Shown: positions 19,202 to 27,000 of the stretch, piece by piece
How the letters are laid out: each line of letters begins with the position of its first letter
Numbering within the stretch: position 1 is the first letter of the stretch
Assembly: GCA_009746045.1 (NCBI GenBank)
Contig: RPFO01000362.1
Location: forward strand, 1 to 31,590
DNA: 31,590 bases
Origin: Mesostigma viride
Lineage: Eukaryota > Streptophyta > Mesostigmatophyceae > Mesostigmatales > Mesostigmataceae
Reading direction: 5' to 3'
The notes under the pieces: generated by a model
Database searches by the model: none
Told to the model about the DNA's origin: nothing
Seen by the model: the letters and a program-made list of their open reading frames with translations, nothing else
Translations under genes and position numbers: made by a program

Positions 19202-19656
19202 AGTTGGATGGAGACTAGGGACGACGAACAACTGCGAAAGCTGAGAGCGAATGATGATTGTATTACAATAATACAATGAGAGAGCAATGAAAGCTGAGGG
19301 CTCAGAATGGAACTGGGCAAACTCGGGTGCTGTGGCACTCCCCAGTGCTACGCCTATATGCCTATGGCGGTGCTACCTGCAGCACACGACCAGTGGACAA
19401 CTGTACACTGCAATGCCATGCGACCACGTCACTAGCAACCAGCTAAGACTCGGCCCGTCAGGCCCGGCTACACCGGACCTGGCGGGTCGAGCTAGCACCT
19501 AGGAACAGTCTAGCACTAACCGCACATCGGTCCACATGACACCTCAGTACCGTACACCCTGCCGTACTGTACTGAGGTGTCCCGCTCAGCCGCGGTAGGC
19601 AATACGCGGCGCGCAGGCCGGAAATCCGTGTGTCAGCCTAAGCATCTCATCTAACT
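19202..19656 (-). repeat. 5' LTR of the Copia-like element
   Basis: 455 bp. Termini AGTTGGATG / CATCTAACT form an inverted pair with one mismatch. It is followed by target duplication ctcgg at 19657-19661. Confidence 0.88.
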
Positions 19657-20197
19657 CTCGGTCGTCTGGGTTCCAGAAGAAGCGTCGGGCGTCCGATCCG
19701 GAGGAGGAGCACCTCTCGAAGTATTTTACGTACATTACCCAGTTGCCTTTCTTAAAAACCTCGCCCCCCCCCCCTGTATGTTTGTTTAAACACTCATCCT
19801 TGTCGAGTTGGTGGGCGACTCGAACAACTTTCGCCAACCAGTACGGGTGGTCGGGCACATGGTCCTTGTGCCCCCTCTCAGATGCGACTGCGACGGCCTC
19901 CCCCTCCTGCAAACCACGCCCCAACTCGTTTCTTGCCGTTTGAACGTGGTTCAGGCGGGTTCCCGGATATCGCGTGGGGTTCCGCGACTTACTCGCCTGG
20001 AGTTTTACAGTCCACGACGAGCTGCTCCAATCGTTTGGGCATGTCGTCCACTTGCCCTCTCGGCACTCCGCACAACTGAAGCATGAAAAACGCCTGAGCT
20101 TAACCACCTCGACCCGCTCGCCCTTTTTGTCCAGTCGCCACTGGTGTGCCGTGGAGATATCTCGGATCGGGCCTCGCTCCTTACCGGACGTGAGAAT
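19657..20197 (-). CDS. Exon 4, proximal part
   Basis: It starts after acceptor CAG at 20200-20198 with ILTSGKERGPIRD. Contains CFSCAECREGKWTTCPNDW, a possible zinc-binding cluster, then DHPYWLAKVVR and NWVMYVKYFERC, and RRFFWNPDDRE at the point where the Copia-like element enters. The Trp/Tyr-rich repeats resemble a small beta-barrel (Tudor/BAH-like) domain, but that is only a visual impression. 541 nt, ending one base into codon 821, which is completed at 11154. Confidence 0.82.
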
Positions 20198-20499
20198 CTG
20201 CAATTGTAAATCCATGAAACAACATCACAGCACATTTCCCAACTCCAACGGCCGTTGGCACTCAACAATTATAAGATTTCCCAACTCCAACGGCCGTTGG
20301 CCCTTGGAAACTTTATATAAGTACATTTCTCAACTCCAACGGCCGTTGGCACTCAACAATTATACGATTTTCCAGCTCCAACGGCCGTTGGCCTTATGAA
20401 ACTTCAAACTGCATCAAGGAAGCTGTCCTCTGTAAAGTGTAACCAGAGACAAATTATAGAACTGCACTTGACCACCAGAAAGCAACTGTCTTTACTTAC
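20198..20499 (-). other. Intron 3 with four CCAACGGCCGTTGG palindromes
   Basis: 302 bp, donor GTAAGT (20499-20494) and acceptor TTGCAG. Exact palindromes are at 20245-20258, 20287-20300, 20336-20349 and 20378-20391. Their surroundings alternate between a CACTCAACAATTATA-type and a CCTT...-type spacer, giving a dimeric period of 91 bp. Confidence 0.88.
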
Positions 20500-21255
20500 G
20501 TTATCGAGAAGAAATGCCCGTCGAACCACGTCCGATTGTGCCGATGGTCGACTCGAGTCTTTGCCGGTTCTCCAATCCCGGTTCAGGTAGGCCACCAGTG
20601 CCTCCACCGTATTCAGGTTCCGATTGTCCTCCTGCATCTGCGCTCTTTTGAGGATGCTTTTGACCGTCCCCCCCTCCCCGTCCGACTCCCCCTTCCCATG
20701 TCCTGCACACGAGTAGTTCCACTCCAATGATTCCAAGTCGGGGTCGGCCTCGAGCAGGTCCGCAGCCATCGCCAACACATACCGGGATTGGAACTGCTCC
20801 TTACAGTTGTCGGACCAACTGATCCAGTTCCTCACCTCCACCCCCTCCTCCCTCAGCACGTTAAGGGTATTCTTCATCACGAACTCCAGGGTCTGGGCAT
20901 TCCTCGGTACGTCCTTCCCCATGTAATCGTGCTTCACCCTTTTGATTTCCAGCGATACGGGATCACGGTACATCACGATCACCGGCATCAGGACGTAACT
21001 ACTTGGGTACCAGTACTGCGCCTGCAACTGTTTCTGCAGGTGGTCCGAATAGTTCTCCGAGTAGTCCATCAGGACCACCACCGTTCCCAGCGGCATCACG
21101 TCAATGCACTCCTTGTAAGCGTGGTGCTGCCAGGCCCATGTATGGACGTGAATGGCGAATTCCGGGAAGCGCGCCGTAATGAGTTCATGGAGCTCCGAGA
21201 GGGTTGACTTGATGAGTTTTTGCTGCAGGTTCATTTGCGGCGCCACATCCTCCTC
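20500..21255 (-). CDS. Exon 3: core with DYSENY, SDNC and GHGKG motifs
   Basis: 252 codons in phase 0 at both ends. It begins EEDVAPQMNLQQKLIKSTLS after the acceptor TTGTGTTGCAG. It includes VVVLMDYSENYSDHLQKQL, VKHDYMGKDVPRN, NWISWSDNCKEQFQSRYVLA and CAGHGKGESDGEGG. In relatives recalled from many eukaryotes these motifs appear as DFAENY, SDGxxxQYK and SHGKGxxDGxGG. The spacing of the two Asp-containing strands would fit an RNase H-like nuclease or transposase core. I cannot assign the final acidic residue with confidence. Confidence 0.85.
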
Positions 21256-21393
21256 CTGCAACACAACACACCCGCGCACCATGGATTGACCGAAGAATGG
21301 AAGTCAGCAGCTGGGAATTTCCCAACGCCAACGGCCGTTGGAAGTATGAAAGTCTACATATATATATTCAACGATGCAAATATACATGCTTAC
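21256..21393 (-). other. Intron 2 with one CCAACGGCCGTTGG palindrome
   Basis: 138 bp, donor GTAAGC (21393-21388), acceptor TTGCAG (21256-21257 as AG). The palindrome is at 21328-21341. Intron phase is 0. Confidence 0.85.
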
Positions 21394-21600
21394 CGTCCCA
21401 CGGGGCGCTGTGCCCTCCTTTATGAAGTCGAACCACGTGTACTTCTTTGTCCACCCCTTCATCTGGTCCGTCACGATGAACTCGGAAATCCCACACTCGT
21501 TGCACGTCCCTTCCAAGCAGTTCATTGGGACGTTAACGAACGGGCCGCCCGTCCTCCCCCCTCCTTGCCCCCCCTCCCCCCTCTCAGCCCTGTGGCAGGT
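21394..21600 (-). CDS. Exon 2, distal part (after the palindromic insertion)
   Basis: 69 codons, TCHRAERGEGGQGGGRTGG onward, then a Cys cluster NCLEGTCNECG, DQMKGWTKKYTWFDF, ending at APRGT before the GTAAGC donor. The frame continues exactly from 22488 once the 882-bp element and one gaaac copy are removed. Confidence 0.85.
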
Positions 21601-21605
21601 GAAAC

Positions 21606-21811
21606 AGTTACGTTAAATAGTGTCGGAACCTTTTGCCGCCTGAGGCAAATCGGTCCGTAACACTATTTTGCCCGGAATAACCACTTCCGAGCACCCAAGT
21701 TAATTCGGCCGAATTAACTTGGGTGCTCGGAAGTGGTTATTCCGGGCAAAATAGTGTTACGGACCGATTTGCCTCAGGCGGCAAAAGGTTCCGACACTAT
21801 TTAACGTAACT
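21606..21811. repeat. Palindrome P1, 206 bp
   Basis: The arms match by eye over 103 bp with centre at 21708/21709. It carries AGTGTCGG near the end and GTAACACT internally, in both arms. Confidence 0.9.
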
Positions 21812-21942
21812 AAAACCTGGCCTCGTGGAGGGGGACGAAGAGCCCGAGACATCCGCCTAGGCCGCTGAGCACGCACCACTAAATGCGCCGGAGCTGCCTC
21901 AGTGAGGATTCGAACCCCTGACCTCCAAGGTGCACAGGTTTT
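21812..21942 (-). other. Spacer S1 with tRNA T-arm-like sequence
   Basis: 131 bp bounded by AAAACCTG and CAGGTTTT. On the minus strand it contains GGTTCGAATCC, an exact match to the Pol III B-box consensus GGTTCGANTCC, followed by TCACTGAGGCAG, which could be an acceptor 3' strand. I find no A box at tRNA spacing, so it resembles a tRNA 3' half only. Confidence 0.55.
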
Positions 21943-22148
21943 AGTTACGTTAAATAGTGTCGGAACCTTTTGCCGCCTGAGGCAAATCGGTCCGTAACAC
22001 TATTTTGCCCGGAATAACCACTTCCGAGCACCCAAGTTAATTCGGCCGAATTAACTTGGGTGCTCGGAAGTGGTTATTCCGGGCAAAATAGTGTTACGGA
22101 CCGATTTGCCTCAGGCGGCAAAAGGTTCCGACACTATTTAACGTAACT
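21943..22148. repeat. Palindrome P2, 206 bp (centre of the whole element)
   Basis: Same sequence as P1 by eye. Its centre is also roughly the symmetry centre of the 882-bp element. Confidence 0.9.
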
Positions 22149-22281
22149 AAAACCTGTTGCACCTTGGAGGTCAGGGGTTCGAATCCTCACTGAGGCAGTT
22201 CCGGCGCATTTAGTGGTGCGTGCTCAGCGGCCTAGGCGGATGTCTCGGGCTCTTCGTCCCCCCTCCACGAGGCCAGGTTTT
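22149..22281 (+). other. Spacer S2, inverse of S1, with tRNA T-arm-like sequence
   Basis: 133 bp. It carries GGTTCGAATCC on the plus strand at about 22176-22186. It differs from the inverse of S1 by one substitution (GCAGTTCC against GCAGCTCC) and two 1-nt insertions. Confidence 0.55.
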
Positions 22282-22487
22282 AGTTACGTTAAATAGTGCC
22301 GGAACCTTTTGCCGCCTGAGGCAAATCGGTCCGTCACACTATTTTGCCCGGAATAACCACTTCCGAGCACCCAAGTTAATTCGGCCGAATTAACTTGGGT
22401 GCTCGGAAGTGGTTATTCCGGGCAAAATAGTGTGACGGACCGATTTGCCTCAGGCGGCAAAAGGTTCCGGCACTATTTAACGTAACT
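22282..22487. repeat. Palindrome P3, 206 bp, variant
   Basis: It differs from P1 and P2 at two positions (AGTGCCGG for AGTGTCGG; GTCACACT for GTAACACT). Each change is mirrored in the opposite arm, so P3 remains a perfect palindrome. Confidence 0.9.
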
Positions 22488-23431
22488 GAAACGTCGAACG
22501 AAATCATGGGCATTGTCAGGCACGGAAGGGATACCCTCCCTCTCCTCGATCTCCAGCGTGCTCTTCAACTCCTTGACGCCTTTGGCGAAGGCAGAGAGCA
22601 GAGACTCGAAGACGACGTGCTTTTCGCATGCGCACAAGTCCCGGTCCTTCCACACGCCCTTTACGCACTTGGGCATGAACTCCACGAACTTCGTGTACCC
22701 CACCTTGTACCTTGTCCCGTCCGCAGTCGTCACGATACCTCCCTTGTACGGCGACGCGTCAGAACAGAACCGCTTGTAAATCGTTTCAAGCGAGTCCAAA
22801 TAGTACCTTCCGCCCTGGGAGGAAATGAGGATCCTGGCGTTTCCCTTCCTTTCGAACTCATTGACCACGTCCTTATGGTTGGGAGACGCCCTCGTGTTTA
22901 GGTCTGACAACCAGTAACTCCCGACGATGTCTTTGACCTCCTCCGGAAACTTGTCCGACCGTAAAGCACGAGGGGGCGCCTTCAGGGCGGGAAGGTCGCC
23001 CCCCATCCTCATTCCCCTTGCGGTCTGGATATCCTTGGGCGTGATGTGAAGCAGCCGCGCGAGAGTGCAATGCCCTTGATTGTTCATGCCGTCCTTTCCC
23101 AAGCACATTGACAGCACAGCGCACTTCGCGTTCCTGTGCTCATCCGACTTGCCCAATTCCTGGAAACCTTGCACGATATTAGCGACAACCTCCTGAGCGA
23201 AGGACTCCGACGCCTTTCTTTTCAGCGCAGGGCGGTACTGTTTCCCCATAACCTTCACAACCGCACCTGGCAGCCGCTCAAGCGCCCTCAAGCCTACTGC
23301 AGTTTTCGTGTTTTCAGTCTTGTGATTGTTGTCCTTCAGCAAGTATTCCATTGCGCTGGCCATGTCGAGGGCAAGTTGGTTGCCCTTGATCTCGACGTAC
23401 TTGAGACTTAGGTCTTTGTTGTGCGCTTCAC
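22488..23431 (-). CDS. Exon 2, proximal part: N-terminal half of the interrupted gene
   Basis: 944 nt beginning after acceptor GATGCAG (AG at 23433-23432), reading GEAHNKDLSLKYVEIKGN. It continues with a helical, Lys-rich region, then DIVGSYWLSDLNTRASPNHK, GRYYLDSLETIYKRF, KVGYTKFVEFMPKCV and DLCACEKHVVFESLLS. The pattern of a region before a CxCxxH cluster preceding the DYSENY block agrees with the family. With exon 1 (13 nt) it ends exactly after codon 319, where the palindromic element inserted. Confidence 0.85.
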
Positions 23432-24162
23432 CTGCATCCGCGCGCATACAGAATCCAGACGAAGTTTTGACTTTTTATCAAATTATTGCTTTCCAACAAT
23501 TACCCAATTTGTAGGTCCCAACGGCCGTTGGACCCCTGAAAGTGGGCCTGAAACACGCCAACACATGCATTTTCGACACCCAACGGCCGTTGGACCCCAG
23601 AAAGCGGGCCGAAAACACGCCAACACATGCATTTTCGACACCCAACGGCCGTTGGACCCCTGAAAGTGGGCCTGAAACACGCCAACACATGCATTTTCGA
23701 CACCCAACGGCCGTTGGACCCCTGAAAGCGGGCCGAAAACACGCCAACACATGCATTTTCTACACCCGACGGCCGTTGGACCCCTGAAAGTGGGCCTGAA
23801 ACACGCCCTTTACATGCATTTTCGACACCCAACGGCCGTTGGACCCCTGAAAGCGGGCCGAAAACACGCCAACACATGCATTTTCGACGTCCAACGGCCG
23901 TTGGGCCCCTGAAAGTGGGCCGGAAACACGCTAACACATGCATTTTAGACACCCAACGGCCGTTGGACCCCTGAAAGCGGGCCGAAAACTCGCCAACACC
24001 TGCATTTTTTACACGCCAGGATGTGAATTTCCGAATCCCAACGCACTTTTTATAACCTTAACGACCGTTGGAACCCAGAAATTCGACTGAAATGTTTCCA
24101 TAACACACGTAACAACAAATTCGGTGGTCAACAACCCCGTAAATCCGTAACCCTGCACGCAC
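23432..24162 (-). other. Intron 1 with eight tandem palindrome units
   Basis: 731 bp, donor GTGCGT (24162-24157) and acceptor GATGCAG. It contains the 62-bp tandem array at 23518-24010. The donor assignment depends on the proposed 13-nt first coding exon, so the left boundary is less certain than the acceptor. Confidence 0.6.
23518..24010. repeat. 62-bp tandem repeat centred on CCAACGGCCGTTGG, eight units
   Basis: Palindromes start at 23518, 23580, 23642, 23704, 23766 (variant CCGACGG...), 23829, 23891 and 23953. A degenerate copy lies near 24060. Units alternate between AAAGTGGGCCTGAAACACG and AAAGCGGGCCGAAAACACG types, so the higher-order period is 124 bp. Each unit also carries ACATGCATTTT. 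Confidence 0.92.
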
Positions 24163-24175
24163 CTCTTGCCGCCAT
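24163..24175 (-). CDS. Proposed exon 1 with start codon
   Basis: ATG GCG GCA AGA G followed by donor GTGCGT. Its phase joins exon 2 to read MAARGEAHNKDL. G at -3 and G at +4 give a reasonable start context. Upstream exons or an alternative start at ATG 23447 (within exon 2 without intron 1) are possible. Confidence 0.5.
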
Positions 24176-24505
24176 AGCTCTTGTTCGCAGCAGGTGGGCC
24201 CTGAAGACGCCTTTTGGTCTTGCACCTGTTGGTTACAATTGCATGGCATACCAGCAATATATTGCACATAGCATTGTATTTCACACAATTATTATATTCA
24301 TGCCACAAATAATAATAATAATTATTGTATTAAACATAGGGGGGCAGGTTGCATATTCGTTTCATTGCAGTCTAATTTCAACATATTAAAAATTTCCATG
24401 CCCATAAACATTTTTGATATAGCTATTAGGTTGCTAATTATATTAAATCTTACCAGCCGTGTAGTGGTTTGCGGATTGCTTTATAGGCTTGCCACACCAA
24501 CCCAA
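24176..24505. other. 5' flank of the gene; AT-rich, (TAA)n run
   Basis: 330 bp, AT-rich, with AATAATAATAATAATTATT near 24307-24325. No convincing promoter element or gene. It should hold the promoter of the minus-strand gene if the exon 1 model is right. Confidence 0.4.
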
Positions 24506-24570
24506 AAAAAAAAGTTACGACGGGAGTTGAACCCGGGCCTACTAGACGTGTTCACGAGGTACTACGAGGA
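24506..24570 (-). tRNA. tRNA-like remnant with T-arm and oligo-T
   Basis: On the minus strand CCCGGGTTCAACTCCCG has a T-arm shape (TTCAACT loop, four paired stem bases). It is followed by TCGTAAC and a run of T, a Pol III-type terminator. Upstream TCCTCGTAGTACC vaguely recalls a tRNA 5' part. I cannot fold a complete cloverleaf, so a pseudogene or SINE head is likelier than a working tRNA. Confidence 0.3.
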
Positions 24571-24760
24571 TCAGCCAAGAATCTGTCCCGTACCGGTGTG
24601 GTTCACCAGTTCCGCACACTAGCATGGTCTCCGCGTCGCGCTCGTTCATTAAATTTCGGAGAAATTTTGCCTGCTTATATACGTTTTTGAAGCCCCTCGG
24701 CGTCGCGCCGTGAAAAGCTTCCTCCGCCAGGCGTCCAATCAGGTAGCAGGAATGTGAAAA
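24571..24760. other. No gene seen
   Basis: 190 bp of mixed sequence with no ORF or repeat that I can support. Confidence 0.4.
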
Positions 24761-25174
24761 AATCGGATTTCTTTGAAAAGAGTTTCTCGAAGTGAGGCGG
24801 GGAATAAGGCCGCTCACGGGAGCCGCCTGGATGGTCGGCTGAACCGGGCGGGTTTGGCAGATGTAACCGGATTTGGCTAATGGCTGGCGACCTGGAATTG
24901 TTAGTAGGGGCAGTGGCCCTATTGTGCTACAATCTCGAAACAATCTTATGCTTAAAGTTTGACAGGGCCGGGTTTGTTGAACCGGTTTGTTGAATGATAA
25001 TTAGAACCTTTCGGAAAGGGTATTTGATTGGTTGTTGTTTTTGTGGTACGGTAGGTGTCGCTACATTCTCAGGTTGGCGTGTTAAGTTAAGCTCGGTTGC
25101 TGATGTCAGCCCCGTGCTAGGGCAGTTTGACTACTTTGGCGGCGTAGTGACATTGTTGTGGTCTTTTTTCTTGT

Positions 25175-26060
25175 AAACGTTGGCTGAGCGCCGACGGCTG
25201 AGGCTATGGCGGTACAAGAAGTGCCTCACCAGCCTTGCGCTCAGCATGGGTGCGGGGCTAAAATTTGTTAACCAAATTTCCGGCATCCGTGATCCCTGGC
25301 TGCTTAAGGCGGTTGGGATTCATGGCTGCCACTGGCCCGGAATCAGTAATGTCCGGGTGATCGGGGTTTAAATGCGAAGCGGGGGCTGATGCATTATTTA
25401 ATGGCTGGTTTGTTTGAAAGAAACGGCCAGCTGGCCGGGTTGGGCAAGGGCTAGCTTGCTTGATGGTTCCGTACCTGGGGATGCTTGCGCCTCGGGTTGG
25501 GCTGTCGGCAGGCTGGCCTGCCTTTGAGTTGTCTCGTACCTGGAAATGCTTGCATTCCGGGTTGGGCTTGGCTTGAGGGCCGCCGCGGCTCGGGGGGGTA
25601 AAAAATTTAAGTCACCGTTGTGGGACACGGAGCCTCGGCGCAGGAGGCAAGGGCTGAAAACCAACTTGATTTCGTAATCAGTGGTATTTCCACTTTTTTG
25701 TACGGAAGGAGTGTTTATGTGCTCGGCACTAGGTTGGTTGCTCTTCAAAAAAGTTGTAAACTGGGCGTCGGCTGGAATCAGCGGCGCCAGTCAGCAGCTT
25801 TTGCTTTGACTTTGTGTTCCGCGACAGCACCCCTTAGCGGACCAGAGAAGAGGTCGGCAACGAGGTCAGCGGGGGCCCCCGAGTGGGGTCAAAAATGCGA
25901 GCTGTGTCGATCGACAGTGCATGAATTTTTGTGCATTCACAGTCGCTGGGAATTAAATCTGTTTTCTGGCAACGGAGAGCGCCCATCGCGACAGGACAGC
26001 TTTTGACGGGAAAGGAAATGGTGCTTCTTTAGCGGACCGGAGGGCCAGGAAGGGGAGGTT
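25175..26060. other. Unique middle of the 1424-bp unit; no gene recognised
   Basis: 886 bp. It contains an imperfect internal repeat (CGTACCTGGGGATGCTTGCG and CGTACCTGGAAATGCTTGCA, about 25470 and 25535). The open frames show no domain or composition that I can support as coding. Confidence 0.5.
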
Positions 26061-26094
26061 GGGTAATCGCGAGCCATGCCTAAGGAGTTCTTAA

Positions 26095-26114
26095 TAGCGG
26101 TTCTGTAACCGCTA
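26095..26114. other. Perfect hairpin TAGCGGTT-CTGT-AACCGCTA
   Basis: An 8-bp stem with a 4-nt loop inside block C, repeated at 26670-26689. It resembles a terminator or transposon-end hairpin, but no CTRR end or partner terminus was found. Confidence 0.5.
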
Positions 26115-26762
26115 CCTGTCTGTATGCATCTACTTATTGTTTTAACAAAGATGCTGGTGACTATGGTGAGCAAACGGGTGTATGAATCGGATTTCTTTGA
26201 AAAGAGTTTCTCGAAGTGAGGCGGGGAATAAGGCCGCTCACGGGAGCCGCCTGGATGGTCGGCTGAACCGGGCGGGTTTGGCAGATGTAACCGGATTTGG
26301 CTAATGGCTGGCGACCTGGAATTGTTAGTAGGGGCAGTGGCCCTATTGTGCTACAATCTCGAAACAATCTTATGCTTAAAGTTTGACAGGGCCGGGTTTG
26401 TTGAACCGGTTTGTTGAATGATAATTAGAACCTTTCGGAAAGGGTATTTGATTGGTTGTTGTTTTTGTGGTACGGTGGGTGTCGCTACATTCTCAGGTTG
26501 GCGTGTTAAGTTAAGCTCGGTTGCTGATGTCAGCCCCGTGCTAGGGCAGTTTGACTACTTTGGCGGCGTAGTGACATTGTTGTGGTCTTTTTTCTTGTCC
26601 CACCCACCCACCCTCTTTGGTGGCCTGGTCTGCGCGGGTAATCGCGAGCCATGCCTAAGGAGTTCTTAATAGCGGTTCTGTAACCGCTACCTGTCTGTAT
26701 GCATCTACTTATTGTTTTAACAAAGATGCTGGTGACTATGGTGAGCAAACGGGTGTATGAAT

Positions 26763-27000
26763 GGGCTCGAGCTGTGTGCAGCGCCGCGTCCATGTGGCGC
26801 CACACGGCGTCAGGAGTCGGCGTGGCGCCATATATGGCGCTGCGAATTCCCTACCGTGTGGTCTGCAGCGCCACGTCACAGTTGCGACTGCAAGTATTTT
26901 TCAGCGCGGCGCCGTCCCGGCGCCGCGCCATATCGTTTGGCGCGTAAATTTTTTTCCCGCGCGCGGCGCCTTTTAGGCGCCGCGCCATTCCATTTGCGCG
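26763..27000. repeat. Cluster of GGCGCC-core inverted repeats
   Basis: Several fold-backs: GTGGCGCCAC near 26792, GGCGCCATATATGGCGC near 26825, GCGCGGCGCCG-TCC-CGGCGCCGCGC at 26904-26928 (11-bp stem) and GCGCGGCGCC-TTTTA-GGCGCCGCGC at 26961-26985 (10-bp stem). Confidence 0.75.

Larger units (their letters stand above)
11160..19656 (-). mobile_element. Copia-like LTR retrotransposon with IN before PR, inserted in exon 4
   Basis: LTRs are at 11160-11616 (3') and 19202-19656 (5'), flanked by target duplication ctcgg (11155-11159, 19657-19661). The termini are AGTT...AACT rather than TG...CA. Immediately inside the 5' LTR is TGGACTGAAAAGTTCG, a candidate primer binding site for a tRNA other than initiator Met. 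Order on the minus strand: gag, two zinc knuckles, HHCC plus DDE integrase, aspartic protease-like domain, RT, RNase H. IN before RT is the Copia layout, but the protease lies after the integrase instead of before it. The frame is broken at about eight places. The LTRs differ at about four places, so this copy is older than elements 1 and 3, though still easily alignable. Confidence 0.9.
21606..22487. mobile_element. Nested-palindrome element (P-S-P-S'-P) inserted in exon 2
   Basis: 882 bp flanked by target duplication gaaac (21601-21605 and 22488-22492) and terminated by AGTTACGTTAAATAGTG and its inverse. It contains three 206-bp palindromes, P1 21606-21811, P2 21943-22148 and P3 22282-22487, each centred on TTCGGCCGAA. 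They are separated by spacers S1 (21812-21942) and S2 (22149-22281), which are near-perfect inverses of each other. The whole element is therefore one large, almost symmetrical fold-back. It encodes no protein and must be moved by an enzyme from elsewhere. The family is not known to me; a 5-bp duplication alone does not identify one. Confidence 0.88.
10811..24175 (-). pseudogene. Spliced host or transposon-related gene interrupted by two mobile elements (DYSENY / SDNC / GHGKG family)
   Basis: Five-exon minus-strand model: 24175-24163, 23431-21394 (carrying an 882-bp insertion), 21255-20500, 20197-11027 (carrying an 8.5-kb Copia-like insertion) and 10834-10811. With the insertions and one copy of each target duplication removed, exons 1+2 give 1164 nt, exon 3 gives 756, exon 4 gives 669 and exon 5 gives 24. 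All are multiples of three, for about 870 residues. Motifs in order: KVGYTKFVEFMP and DLCACEKH (about 247-276), CLEGTCNECG (about 347-356), LMDYSENY (about 450-457), WSDNCKEQF (about 535-543) and GHGKGESDGEGG (about 573-584). By recall, many uncharacterised invertebrate and protist proteins share this order. The Asp-containing motifs suggest an RNase H-like or DDE-type fold, which is inference. Function unknown. As assembled it is probably inactive. Confidence 0.82.
24761..26762. repeat. Tandem duplication of a 1424-bp unit, second copy internally deleted
   Basis: Block A (24761-25174) recurs at 26185-26598, and block C (26061-26186) at 26636-26761. The order is A, middle, C, A', short filler, C'. 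The 886-bp middle (25175-26060) is replaced by 37 bp in the second unit (26599-26635). I noticed one substitution in A (GGTAGGTG against GGTGGGTG). GAAT microhomology lies at the unit junction. Confidence 0.85.

Noticed and set aside
23518-24010. CRISPR-like appearance of a palindromic repeat with regular spacing
   Set aside because: The sequences between the palindromes are near-identical, not unique spacers, and the locus is an intron of a eukaryotic gene.
24761-26598. Blocks A and A' as LTRs of another retrotransposon
   Set aside because: Block C is duplicated as well, so the pattern is a tandem duplication. There is no TG...CA, primer binding site or target duplication.
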